DNA from: Nereocystis luetkeana
Lineage: Eukaryota > Sar > Phaeophyceae > Laminariales > Laminariaceae
Assembly (NCBI GenBank): GCA_031213475.1
Contig: JARUPZ010000006.1
Coordinates: 4,150,045 to 4,214,044, forward strand
DNA length: 64,000 nucleotides
Direction: 5' to 3'
This document shows positions 34,522-46,167 of this stretch, one piece after another. Positions within the stretch are counted from its first letter, which is position 1; the number at the start of each line of letters is the position of its first letter. The translations under genes and the position numbers were made by a program. The notes beneath the pieces are model-generated. The model made no database searches. It worked only from the letters and a program-made list of their open reading frames with translations, and was not told where the DNA came from.

Positions 34522-36876
34522 GTAAAAGAACGGGGGGGGGAGGGTGAAGGAGGCGGGGCGGGGCGGTCGACCCACTCGTATTTTGTTTAGTGCCTATGCA
34601 TGCCGTGTATTTATCGTTAAATTCTGGCGGCGGGAGTAGCGCAAAGGGAACGAGATGGGGATGTGTTCTTGGGGCATTCGTGTCAGTTCGTTTCGTCTTG
34701 AGGCTGGGGCCGGCCAATGCTTTGCTTGCTTGCACGGCAATATTTACTTGCTAGCACGGCACATGCTTGCTTACCTGTGTGCGTGGCAAATGTTTGCTTG
34801 CTTTGCTTGTGAATGCGAATGCGAATGCGAATGCAAGTAGGCCTTGCTTCGAGCTCGAGTTTTGATTTGACACGTAGTTCTAGCCTGTCGCGTTCTCACA
34901 CCATGGGGCCGATTTCGCTTGGAAGCTCGTGGGCGAGTCTTTGATGCAGTGCGCGCCAAAGCAGAGGGGTGGGCGTGTGGGCGTCAACTGGAGTGGGCTT
35001 TCGATCGTTCACCCTTACCTTCGCCTTCCCACGTTTTTTTTCGGTCGAAGATGCTACCTGGTATTAGTTACCGGTATGTAATGTTTTTGCTTTTTTCCTG
35101 GGGGGTTAATTGATCTCCTTTTTTTGTGGCTTTTGCAGGAGAATGGGTCGGTTCCGTCATCATCGTGTAGATGGTCTGCTGTACATAAATACTCTCGAAA
35201 GAGCAATAGGAGGAGGCCAAGCTTCCACGAGTAACGCAGACAGTCGAGCGATCAAAAATAAAAGCGAACGGCTCAAAACACGCATTCGAAGCTCGGAAAC
35301 CCCGTGCGCACTCGGTCGGAAGCGAGATTTTCGTTTCTCGGGGATGTTTGGGGAGTAAGGTGGGAGGGTTGGGGGCGGCGGCAAAATAGAGGGGATTCAC
35401 GTATACATTCTGGTGTTTCGATCGATGTCTCGCGTTATAAAGTATATGTGAGAAGCGGTCTGGCGGCTGGTTTGGTGCTTGTCTTTTCTCGAGAGCTGAG
35501 ATTGTGTGGATTTTGTGTTTTTTTGTCCGGAAAAGGTGTGATTCCCTGCGCGCCGTCGTCGACAGGCAGCTCTTTTTTTTTTTGCGTTTTAACATCCATT
35601 TCTACAGCAGTAGTACGCACGTTTCGTTGGGGGGGTTTTTCCCATTCTCTTTTTGACGTTTTTCTCCTCGGGAATTGGTCCTTCTCTCTGCCAGGTACGT
35701 TTTTTTTTGTACGCCCGTTCGTAATCTGGATGAAAATTGAAGGGGTGTGGTGGTATAAACAATATCGAAAGTAAAACGGCCCTTGTCTTTTCTTCCAGAG
35801 TAGTACCAGGAAGGACGTACGTGAGTAGTTTTTTTTTTATTATTATTTGCGGTTTGTTGGAGTCCAGCTCAAGGCGTGGGAGGGGATGAGTAGAGGGCTT
35901 TTTCGCTGTCGTCGCTGTGGCTCCCCTGTTGTGTTTCTTAACCGCTCGTGACTTTGAGTAGTTCCGTCACCGCACGCCGATTCACCGAATGGGACAAACA
36001 AAACGCGAAAACAAAAGTTACGAGCTCAAGGTATGTATGTTGGTGACGAGGCGGGACAATGGCATGGTCAGCACAGCATGGTCGTATAATATTGAGCGGT
36101 ATCTCATCGGTGAGTATCGTATCGTAGCAGCCTTTTTTTTCATGGACGGGACGGAATGTAAGAACCGTATGGAGTTGCTTGCTCCTCTTGCCTTACGCAC
36201 TGCAACCGTATTTTCTCGGGGCATGTGTATGTGCTGCTCGGAATTGGTGTCGGGACACTTTTTTTTTTTTTTTTTTTTTTGTGACGTTGCTAGGGTTCTT
36301 GATTGCCTGCTTTAACCTGGTGAGCGTTCCTCAAACCTCCTCGTCGTGCAAGCGTCCGACCTTGACGCACGACAAACGCGGGAAGTACCAGATAGGCATC
36401 ACACAAGGCCTGATGCAGGCATGAGGCCGTGCTGCCTCGGGTTTCCTCTCTGTAGTTGATTGATCTGTGGATGATCTATCTGCAGATGATCTATCTGTAG
36501 ATCAATATTACCAGGGTACTCTTCCACCAGTCGAAAACACTTGTGGTCTCTAGAACGGATTCAGAAAAAGTGGCTGTCCGATGAAGTGTCACTCATTGGT
36601 CACCTACGGACAATTTTCTTTCGAAACGCCAGCGCCTATGCCGCACGCATCAGGTCGAAGGCCTCGCGCAGGCGATCGTCGTGGTCTAAACCTCGCCTCA
36701 TCGGGTTGCCCTGTATGTGGAGTTATCAGAGTTGACATCGAAGCATCCCAACCGGGGTGACAGAACGAGCAGCAGCAATCGCTCGCCCGATCGTTTGGTA
36801 GCTCTTACTGGTATGAGGCACTTTCTGTGAGACGAGTGATCCGTTAGATGTGGACCATTCGTATATATATTCTTCG

Positions 36877-36920
36877 ATATGGGGACAAAGTACTTGGGAT
36901 TTTGAGTGATTTTGTCCCCA
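36877..36920. mobile_element. Family B core fragment, copy 16
   Basis: GGGGACAAAGTACTTGGGAT to GATTTTGTCCCC. Confidence 0.55.
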
Positions 36921-37115
36921 TCAACCGTGGCATGAAGAAGAAACATACATGAAAAAAAAAATATACCGGTACATTTATTTTACCATTTCCATGCGCATGT
37001 CACCAGTCAGTGTGATAATACTATCACACGGTTAACCATACAACACGCCTCCTCACAAAAATATCGAAGTCGATGTTCTTGACCATGGAAGAGGTGCAAA
37101 ACGCCTACTACGAGT

Positions 37116-37214
37116 GTTGACCCTTTTAATACCGCAGTCCCGATTTGGGACGAACCAGTCTAATTCCAAGTTCTGAGTTGTCCCCAAAACGGGACTGCGG
37201 TACTAAAGGGTTAA
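37116..37214. mobile_element. Family B, copy 17
   Basis: CCCTTTTAATACCGCAGTCC / GGACTGCGGTACTAAAGGG: both arms carry the altered TACCG/CGGTA. Confidence 0.85.
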
Positions 37215-37341
37215 ACCCTTTTAGAACCGCAGCCCCGTTTTTGGGGACAAACCAGTCAAATTTCAAGTAGATTGTCCCCAAAGCGGGGCTGCGGTCAAGT
37301 AGATTGTCCCCAAAGCGGGGCTGCGGTTCTAAAAGGGTTAA
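37212..37341. mobile_element. Family B, copy 18, with duplicated right arm
   Basis: The arm pair GCAGCCCCGTTTTTGGGGAC / CCCCAAAGCGGGGCTGC shares the same changed base on both sides. TCAAGTAGATTGTCCCCAAA is repeated in tandem. Confidence 0.85.
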
Positions 37342-37575
37342 TACGGGTAGCGATGAGTCTGACGGAGACATACCCTGGAGGTATTTCCAGAGGCTACCAT
37401 TTTCTTCGCTGCATGTGTTCCCCCCCCCCCCTCCCCCCCATGCGGGGAAGGCCATGCGGAAGGTGCAAACGCCTACCGTACCAGTAGCGGCGAGGTCTAC
37501 ATGAGAAAAATATATCGTCGAGATATTTATTTTCCGGGGTAAACATTTTCGTTGTGCCTCTCTTGATCCAAAACA

Positions 37576-37622
37576 CCAGAGATTTGAGTGGTTTCGTCGG
37601 TGAAACGGGACTGCGGTCCTCC
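37576..37622. mobile_element. Family B right-arm fragment, copy 19
   Basis: GATTTGAGTGGTTTCGTCGG and GAAACGGGACTGCGGTCC. Confidence 0.55.
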
Positions 37623-38267
37623 TACTAACAAATGGATTAATAGTGCATACTTTGAAGTAACCCGGGCTGGGGGTATTAGGTCGCGGGGTGTGTGTTACAT
37701 CTTGTGCGGTACACGAAAGTCAAGTAAGAGTGCAGAATCCCCCGTCCTCTTTCTCGTCTCCGCCTGACCTTGGGGGAGACGGGGCGGCGGGGGAAAAAAT
37801 AAATCGCGTGCGTGCGTGTGTAGATGAACGCACGGAATATTCAAAACAGCAAACAACCACGCCTGCCCACAAAAACTAAAAAAAAGAGCAAAATTATGTT
37901 TCTTCAATGTTAACACCCGCCACAGGATTGGTTTTCGAAGCCTCGAAATGTGTTGTGCGGGGGTGGATGATGCCCTCTTGTCGATGGCAAAGAGGTTTTG
38001 TTCGTCAAGCCTGCACACTCCGCATCGGCAAGCGCCTGGACTATGCCCCGCCCCCCCCTCCCCACCCCCCCCCCCTCTCTCTCTCGCTTTTTTTCCTCTC
38101 TGTATCTCTCCTTTTTCACTCTATATCTCTCCTTTTTCACTCTAGCGCGCCACTCGGAGACTATCAGACCTCCACGAAGCCGTCGCATGCGGTTGCCAAG
38201 CCGACACCCCCTAGCAAACAAACACCTGGAACATCACCCCCCCCCCCCCCCCCCACCAATTGATCTT

Positions 38268-38622
38268 ATCAAGTAGGGTTCAAGGTGAGGCACCCAAGAG
38301 GCCGTCACGTAGTACTCCCATTCATTGCTGTCTCTAGAAGTGGCTACCACCCGAAATTGAATGAGCTCATTGAAGCTGTCATATATGCGAGTCCGCCCCT
38401 CAAAAGCGGTTCTTCGTAGGATGCAGCTCACCCTTCACGCGACTCGCCAGACACCTCACGTTTCGCTTCGCGCTTGGTGCAAGCAATGTTTGTCTGGTCG
38501 GTGAAAACCCGACATGCTCCGTCCCGGCATTGTAGGGATGCGAGGGTCTATACGGTCATACGACTACGGCCATGCATGAGATCGAGTACATCTCTCCTAT
38601 CGAGTACACCCCCCCCCCATCT
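38268..38622 (+). repeat. Family F repeat with poly(C) end, copy 1
   Basis: GGTTCAAGGTGAGGCACCCA, GAAAACCCGACATGCTCCGT, GGTCATACGACTACGGCCAT, GATCGAGTACATCTCTCCTA, then a C run. Shared with 51768, 57435 and 63422. Confidence 0.8.
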
Positions 38623-38800
38623 TCTCACTATATCTCTCGCTCACAGATGGGCATACTGACAAGACTGCTGTGCGGACGGCTGTCTTCCTCGATGCTCCGT
38701 ACTGTAAAAAAAGCGTACAGATTTTGAGGGGACTAGAGACCGCCCCCCACCCAACACCCCCCCCCAGCCCAACGCAGAAGTCGGTTTTCAACCGCACAGC

Positions 38801-38912
38801 AGCTCTTCTATGTCACAGTAGTAGCTCTTCGATGTCACAGAAGTAGCTCTTCAATGCCGCAGAATAGTAGTAGCTGATCAACGTCACGGTGGTAGCTCTT
38901 CAACTGCAAGCA
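38801..38912. repeat. About 30-bp minisatellite
   Basis: Four to five units of GTAGCTCTTCRATGTCACAG type. Confidence 0.8.
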
Positions 38913-39138
38913 GCCCTGGCATTTGCACCGTATCAATCCATATTTTTACAGCCCGGCACGTCACCCCCCCCCCCCCTCCCCCTACCCCCTCCACCACCGG
39001 AAAAACTAATTCATCACACATCGTGAGGCGAGGAGCCAACCTCCCTCCGAGTAAAACAAAACAAAAAATAAATAAAAAATAAAAATCGTCAACTTTGCGG
39101 CTCGCTACAGTACCTGAACAAAAAAAAGACCGAAATAG

Positions 39139-39139
<1 letters not shown>

Positions 39140-39184
<45 letters not shown>

Positions 39185-39312
39185 AGGAAAAAAAAGGTCC
39201 TACTGCCACACAATGCCTACCGTGTATAGTTTCCATCATACAATGTCCGATACACCACGAGGCTTCCGAGAGAAGTGGATGGGGTGGGGTGGGGTGGGGT
39301 GGGGTGAGGTGG
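39140..39312. repeat. (GA)n and (GGGGT)n microsatellites
   Basis: (GA) run at 39143-39181 and GGGGTGGGGT units at 39279-39312. Confidence 0.9.
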
Positions 39313-40077
39313 AGTGGGTGGGTGAGGGCGGGGCGCAAACGAGCGTGCGCCTGCTGGACGGGGGGGGGTGCGCTGAGAGGAGTCGGCAGTCACCCCGTGC
39401 ACGCGAGGCAACGGCCACGGCGAGAACCTTTCGACTCAATGGCATCCTGGGGGGCACAAGCAAGCGCACGAACGCACGCAGAGCAGAAGGAAAAAGCATG
39501 CATGGAAAGCGTATGGCAGAACCAAACTTGCCTCGTTCTATGAAAAAAAAAAAAAACGCCGTGTGCGCGCTCGAAAAACAGAAACAAAGAAGGGGAAACA
39601 CACACACACACATTCTTCCATCCATGGGAAGAACGATTTGAAAAAATGTGTTTGTTTGTTTGTTTGTTTGTTTGTTTGTTTGTTTTGTTTTGTTCGTCGT
39701 CAACCCCGCCTCACCCCACCCCGCTTCTTTTCTTCTTTCTTGTTCATCCTCTTCCTCCTACCCACCGGAACGACGCACCGCGCACATCCCCGCGGTGCCC
39801 TCACTCAAAGCACCCCGGTGCGCTGCCTGTCCTAACTCTCCTACCCCCCCCCCCCTCCTGACTCCGGCTCCTTTCCCTCACCTCCGACCCCCCCCCCCCG
39901 CCCCCCCCCCCCCCCCCCCCCCCGTCCTACCCACCCCACCCATCCCCAACCCTCGCGCGGCGAGTCTAATCCAAAAGGTCAGTTCGACGAAATACAACAC
40001 AACACGGAGATGCCTATATACGCTTCAACAAAAAACCCAATCCCAGCGCTACCCCATTCAAAAAACCCCTAAGTAGC

Positions 40078-40109
40078 AGCAGCAGCAGCAGCAGGGTCAG
40101 CAGAAGGGT

Positions 40110-40139
<30 letters not shown>
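40078..40139 (-). repeat. CTG repeat in the PP5 3'UTR
   Basis: On the PP5 sense strand the stop codon at 40152-40150 is followed about ten bases later by (CTG)9, a short interruption, and another CTG run. Confidence 0.85.
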
Positions 40140-40141
<2 letters not shown>

Positions 40142-40149
40142 CCCTCCCG

Positions 40150-40284
40150 TCACAGGCCCATCACGTTTCCGAATGCGCCTGCGTAAGCCATGGGTCGCAC
40201 GCCCGGGTGAGGTACGGCCTCGAAGGTCGTAAAGTGTGGTTTCAGGTCTACCCCGAACCGGATAAACGCGCCCTTGTTCCCCAT
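40150..40284 (-). CDS. PP5 last coding exon
   Basis: [20 protein letters not shown] through [13 protein letters not shown] to GNVMGL and TGA. Acceptor is CGGCAG|ATG, phase 0, directly continuing YCDQ of the previous exon. A coding-strand poly(C) tract lies 70-100 bases upstream of the acceptor. Confidence 0.93.
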   Translation of the reverse strand: MGNKGAFIRFGVDLKPHFTTFEAVPHPGVRPMAYAGAFGNVMGL

Positions 40285-43200
40285 CTGCCGGGCCGGGGTT
40301 TCCCAAAAACGTTCAGAGGTTTACAAAACAATCGTTTTGAGGGGCGGGCAGGGGGGGGGGGGGGGGGGGTGGTCGGGGGGGGGGGGAACTCAGTTGTTGT
40401 TTGCCTTAGTCATTTGACCATTGACCACACATCCCCTTACGAGACGGAGCATCGTTGTATATAGGCGTTTCGACAAATGTTATACCTGGTAGGTTATAGG
40501 GGGGGGGGGGGGGAGGGGTACTCCTTAATTGCTTTGCCTTTCCATTGACCACGTATCCCTTTCGAGACGGAGCATCGAGATGGTATATATAGCGTGTCGA
40601 CAAAGGCTACATATAGGTTAAGAGGTTAGGTTGTTTCGGAGATCGTTTTTTGTAGCGGGCCGACGAAGGTATTGTATGTAGGTTAGATCGGGTTATGGAT
40701 TGGTTTGGGGGAGGCATTTGTGTTTGAATATGGAGAGTGTTACCCGCTAATAGAGAGGGGTTTCGACACCGGCTTGGAGAGGGCGTTTCGTTCGGGAAAT
40801 CGATGGTACCAGGTACGTGCTGTCAGACATTGTATGGAACAAATCGATCCATGATACGAAGTATAATGATACACACGCAGAAAAAAAGTCCCCTAACCCC
40901 GAGAAATAGGCCGAACATCAACTACGAAGCCCTTGTACGTTCCCCATCTACGTGCAACCCTTCGCTTGGCACAGACCAGCGGGGGGAAATATATATAATA
41001 TATATATATATACGCGATAACGCCGCCCGATTTTTTCGATTGTTATGATGAGCATCGCACTACCGAAAATCAATATATACAGGTATACCGGTATTGAATT
41101 ACTGCTGTAGAAATATACCCCAGGTATACATATATTGTAAATGCGATCACTGAAAAAAATGGTAACGGTACGGGTAGATGTACCGCAAGCGTTTCGCCCT
41201 CTATTACCCCGTGGCATGCATCCCCCTAATACGGGGGACCATAGCATAGTTAATAGGACCAAATATTGTTAGTAAAAATGGTCAAGTATAGAGTTTTTAT
41301 GTATACCATAGGTCCTATTAACTATGGCCCCCCGCAATAGGTGTGTGTGTGTGAGTTTTTTTTTTTCGTGCGGATGCTGAAAAAAAAAAATCAGCGTTTG
41401 GTCGGGTCGACCACATGTATAAAAATACAGCATATATATAGTAACCGGTTTGCAAATCGGTTTGTTTTTTCGCGTGTTGTTTTTTTCGCGTGTCAGGTCA
41501 GTACGGCAGCAGCAGTATCGTATTTTCAACGCGATCAGACAGTGCGGTATCCGTCACGCACGGCAGATAGCTGCGACAAAAGTGTGCACAGATCGGAACA
41601 GATCGTCGAGTCACCGCTTCACGATCTACAGGTCCTTTCGAGGCAGATATATCACCTATTCCCAATATGGTACCATCTGTGTGATCTGTAAGATCTGTAA
41701 GATCTAGCTCACGCTGGACCCGTACAATCTGCATCATCTGTGCACTATTACGGGAGACCACAGTAAATGGGACCAAATATTGTTAGTAAAAATAGGTAAA
41801 TATATAGGTTTTTGTGTGTACCGTAGGTCCTGTTTACTGTGGTCCCCCGTAAATATTCCACCATTTCAGGGCAAAAAACTGCCGTCTCGTTTTGGGGGTG
41901 GGCAGACTACTCACTCAGAATTCAAACGGGACCACAGTTTTGTTCTAAAATAATTGTAACGTATGGTGTGCAGCATTTGCGTTTACTCGAATACATACAT
42001 ACTTTCAGACAGACAGACAGACAAACAGACATGTACACATACATACATACAGACAGACATACATACATACATACATACATACATACATACATACATACAT
42101 ACATACATACAGACACACAAACAGACATACATACAGACATACATACAGACAGACACACATGAAGATAACAGAAACCTAATAATCGTGAGGCTTTTACGAT
42201 CAATAGTATCCCCCACCGTAACTGAAAATGTACACCAACGAGAAGTTACGGTGGGCAGTTTCGAACAAAGAGGGGCGCACTGCGTACTGTTACTGTTCGT
42301 TTAAACGAGCAGAAATAACAGCAACAAATAATCGCACGGAACACAGGTTCAATATGTTTTCGCAGCCCATTCATCCCCCCCCCCCGCCCCTCTCTTATAC
42401 CGCCGCTCAGCGCTACTAGTTCCGCTCCTACCGCTGTTCTCTCCTGTATAAACAAACAAACAAACAAACAAACAAACAAACAAACAAAAGAGGACTGCAA
42501 TACAACGCACTTGGACCGCGGGGGGGGGGGGGGGGGGGGGGGGGGACGGCGGCTGACCTGGTCGCAGTAATTCGGTGCGGAGAAGACGGTGATGCACCTC
42601 TCGTTGTGCTCTATGAGGTACCCCTCCTGATGCAAACACACGCACGAGGACAAAGTCACGCGGAGGGAGGGGGGGGGGGGGGGAGGGGGGGGGGGCGGCT
42701 AGCGGTGAGCGGGGTTGGGATCAGGGTTCGGGACGCATGCCACATTTAGGGTGGGTTCACGTGATATTTGGGGTAGGCTCCACTCTATTCTTCCGAGATG
42801 GGTTTTGAACGAAGGGAAAGCGGACGCATCAACCCCTTTAGTGGTGCAGTCCGTTGGTGGGGACGAACCAGTCAAATTTCAAGTAGTTTGTCCCCAAAAC
42901 GGGACTGCACCACTAAAAGGGGTCAACTTGATGGCCACTGAATGCCATGCATGGCCTCCTACCGGTACTACACCGAAATAAAGGCACAAAACAGTGGTGT
43001 ATATTTGCTGGATGAGAGGCACCACAAGTCAGAAAAACTGCAATAAGGCAGCAAGGCAACAACGCCAAGAGCACAGTACGGTATTAATAGTAAGTAAGAA
43101 GATACGGCAGTAACGCGATAAGCCAATAGCCCAGTGTGGCAAAAAGTGCAAGCAAGGCAACAAGCCGAAGAGTGCAATAAGGCAATTGAGACAAACAAGA

Positions 43201-44649
43201 CCATAATGCCTTCTGTATAGCAGCACGGGTTTCCAGGCGGGTGAGCTCGGCGTTGGTTGTTGGGTGGAGGGGGGTCTTGTGTCATCCAAGGCCGTAGTCG
43301 TATGACCATAGACCCCCGCATCCCTACAATGCCCGGACGGAGCACGTCGGGTTTTTCGCCGACCAGAGGCGCCAGGTAGCTCAGCTTTTGTCACGGGGGG
43401 GGAAAGTACTTGGAATTGACCAGTACCGGGTATGGAATCATTTTTTTAAGCAGGAAAAGATAAGAGACACCACATCAAAATAAAAGACCTCGGACGTTTC
43501 TGGACTTGTCGCAGGATGGGCCTTGGAATGGTGGGTGCACCGATGCACTCCCGCGAATAAACACTGGGCGTGGTGCGAGGGCCTTGTTTGTCCTTCGAAG
43601 GGTCTCCGAGACATGCGCCGTCTTTGCGGACAAGCTGTCTCCCCCCCCCCCTCGCGATGTTGCTAGAGGAGGAGAGGAGGGAAACAATAGACGAATGCGA
43701 CATGTAGAAGTTTGATTCAATCGATAGTGGCGAGTGAAACGATCGCTATCCTAGGAGATAGATGGTGCCCACAGGCGGCGAAACGGGAGGGGGGGCGAGA
43801 TTCGGCAAAAAATAATCTGTGGAATATGTACACGGAAACAACGTAATGGGCGCCCATATGTTGGAGGTGTTTCTGTCAGGAGAAGGAACGGTGCTCCGTC
43901 TCGAAAGGGATCCGTGGTCACTGGTCAAATGACAAAAGGCAAGCAAAAAATGAGAACGCCCCCTCCTCTCCCTCCCTCAACCCTCCTGACCCTCCGCCCT
44001 CACCTCCTTAACCTCGTGGCTGCGAACCAGCAGCTTCAAGTCATTCCCGTCCAAAAACGCCTCCGTAACGTCGGGGCCGAACGCCATCCCCACCCCTCGC
44101 TTCGAAGGGCTCCGCCCGGTGAACGGCTGGGGGTCGGACCACATGAGGTCCGACATCATGCCGCTGTCCGGAGGCTCCCTGCCCCGCCTGACCGAGTCGA
44201 TGTCGGCGAGGGTCTTCGCGTCTTCCGCGGGGAGGCCCCCGTGTGTGATGAAAACGCCTCCGTCGAGAGTGGCCGCTAAGGGTAGCCAGCAGAACACCTC
44301 GGCGAAGAGGGTCATGACCGTCTGGTCGAACTTGTGCCTAACCTGCTCGTACACGTATTGCATTGTACACACACACACGTACGTACGTACCCATTAGGCA
44401 AAACACTAGCCAGGGGCGGCCCGGGTCGCGATTTCACGCCGAGTGCACCGGTACAAACTCAGAGAGGGACCGCCAGGCTGATGCTACGGAAGGATGGAAG
44501 AAACCGGAGTACTGCTGCCTATGACGTGGAGCGAACACATACTGTAGGTCAAACGAGGGTTTCCCAAGATGGGGAGGGGTTGCAAGTAGTAGGGGCCTTC
44601 TAGAACGAAAAACAGGGACATACTCGTATATATATAATATATACACATC

Positions 44650-44687
<38 letters not shown>

Positions 44688-46131
44688 TGGTTCAAAGCGA
44701 CAGAAGAGAGGCCACTTCTGAGGTTTCGGCGGGTGCTCGATCCAAGACGGACTGGAACATGTAGGATACATTGTCGTATACCTGGCACATGTATTATACC
44801 TACCTACCTACCTACCTACCTGGCAGGCATTGCACAAGCGCGAACGACAACAAAACAAAACAAAACAAAACAAAACAAAACATAACAAAACAAAACACTT
44901 GACACTGGGGAAAGTGGAGAAAAAAAAAACAAAAAAAACGACAAAAAACACCAATAAGATGAAGGACGTATACGTAACGCCCCCCCCCCTACCTCTCCCT
45001 CGAAGCCTTACTTTCGACGCTCTTGGGGACGCGATAGGGGGAAAAATGAAGATAAAATGCGAACACAGCAACCATTGTGACCACTGCATGGTTGGGGGAT
45101 GGTATTCGACAACGGTTGGTGTTCGAGTTACATGCCATGGTTGCGGCACAGGCGCAACATGACCCCACCAGTTTTCTCTTCTCTTTTTTTTCTGTTCTCG
45201 ATTCGTTCCTCTTGTTTTCTGTTTTTTCTTCTTTTTTTTTCTTCTCTCTCTTCACAGAATGTGTATGCCGTGTCTGTCCGTATCCAGCATTTGTGTTGTC
45301 TACTCTGCTTACTGCACTACGGGGGGCCATAGTAAGTAGGACCAAATATTGTTAGTGAAAATAGCGAAATATATAGGTCATTGTGTGTACCGTAGGTCAT
45401 ATTTACTATAGCATGGTCGCCCGTAATTAGCTCTGTGGCGTAGTTTTGTGACCGCAGAACTTGTGCGAGCATCTCTCTAGGATTGAAGAATAGGCACGGA
45501 CACTGGTTGTTGGTTGTGTTGGATGTCGACGGGTAGAAAGAACGGTTTCATGTGCAGAACGCACACACCCGTACTGACGCACCCCGACGCCGATCGTACA
45601 TGGTTGACGACACCTACGTCACCCCTGTTGTGGTCGTTATCTCGAGATCCCGAAGGGGGGTTAAGGATAATAACCATCTTAGGACTGCAGTCCCGTTTCG
45701 GGGACTAACCACACCAATTCCAAGTAGTTTCTTCCCGAAACGGGACTGCATTCCTAAAGGGGTCACCGCACACACTTCAAACAATTCTAAACAAACCCTA
45801 CAATAAAAAGGATGAACACCGCCTTCTTACACGTACACCTCCGCCCCGAAACCGAACACTCGTTGAGCAAATACTGACGCAGGTGTTGGTACGAACAAAC
45901 GCCTCCCCACCTCTCCCTCGAAACCGTAGATCTTGTTCATGTTTTTGCTTTCGTGGTTGCCCCTAGTCATGAAAATGCTCTCCGGATCCGCCAGCTTCAA
46001 GGCTAGGAACGTCGTCACCACTTCCACGCTAAAGGACCCCCTGCGTAGACCAATCACATCATCACACATTCACAGCGCAGCGTGGCGTAGCGTAGCGTTC
46101 GTTCGTTCGTTCGTCCCATGACCAAAAGTAT

Positions 46132-46167
<36 letters not shown>

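Larger units (their letters stand above)
33414..40149. other. GSII terminal exon (unresolved) and convergent intergenic region
   Basis: The GS terminus must lie here. Phase-0 acceptors with short open tails occur at 33592 (FSSIFSGKS), 34381 (immediate TAG), 35140 (ENGSVPSSSCRW...) and 35807 (SSTRKDVRE); none is decisive. The rest holds minisatellites (34386, 38801), family B (36877-37341), family F (38268), GA and GGGGT microsatellites (39140-39312) and poly(C) near 39890-39923. No further gene was seen. Confidence 0.5.
40285..42557 (-). other. PP5 intron (2.3 kb)
   Basis: Holds family G (40400, 40530), A9 and A10, degenerate B20, and a long TACA microsatellite. The coding strand has poly(C) near both ends. 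Confidence 0.75.
42627..44003 (-). other. PP5 intron (1.4 kb)
   Basis: Holds G/C runs (42667-42700, 43641), B21, part of F (43275) and family G (43882). Confidence 0.75.
44343..45910 (-). other. PP5 intron (1.6 kb)
   Basis: Holds an AT microsatellite (44630-44683), (AAAAC)n near 44850-44900, A11, E copy 6 and B22. Confidence 0.75.

Noticed and set aside
1380..45572. Recurrent peptide [19 protein letters not shown] in four places
   Set aside because: All four lie in family E repeat copies, so shared ancestry of the DNA explains the shared peptide. There is no start context or longer conserved frame.
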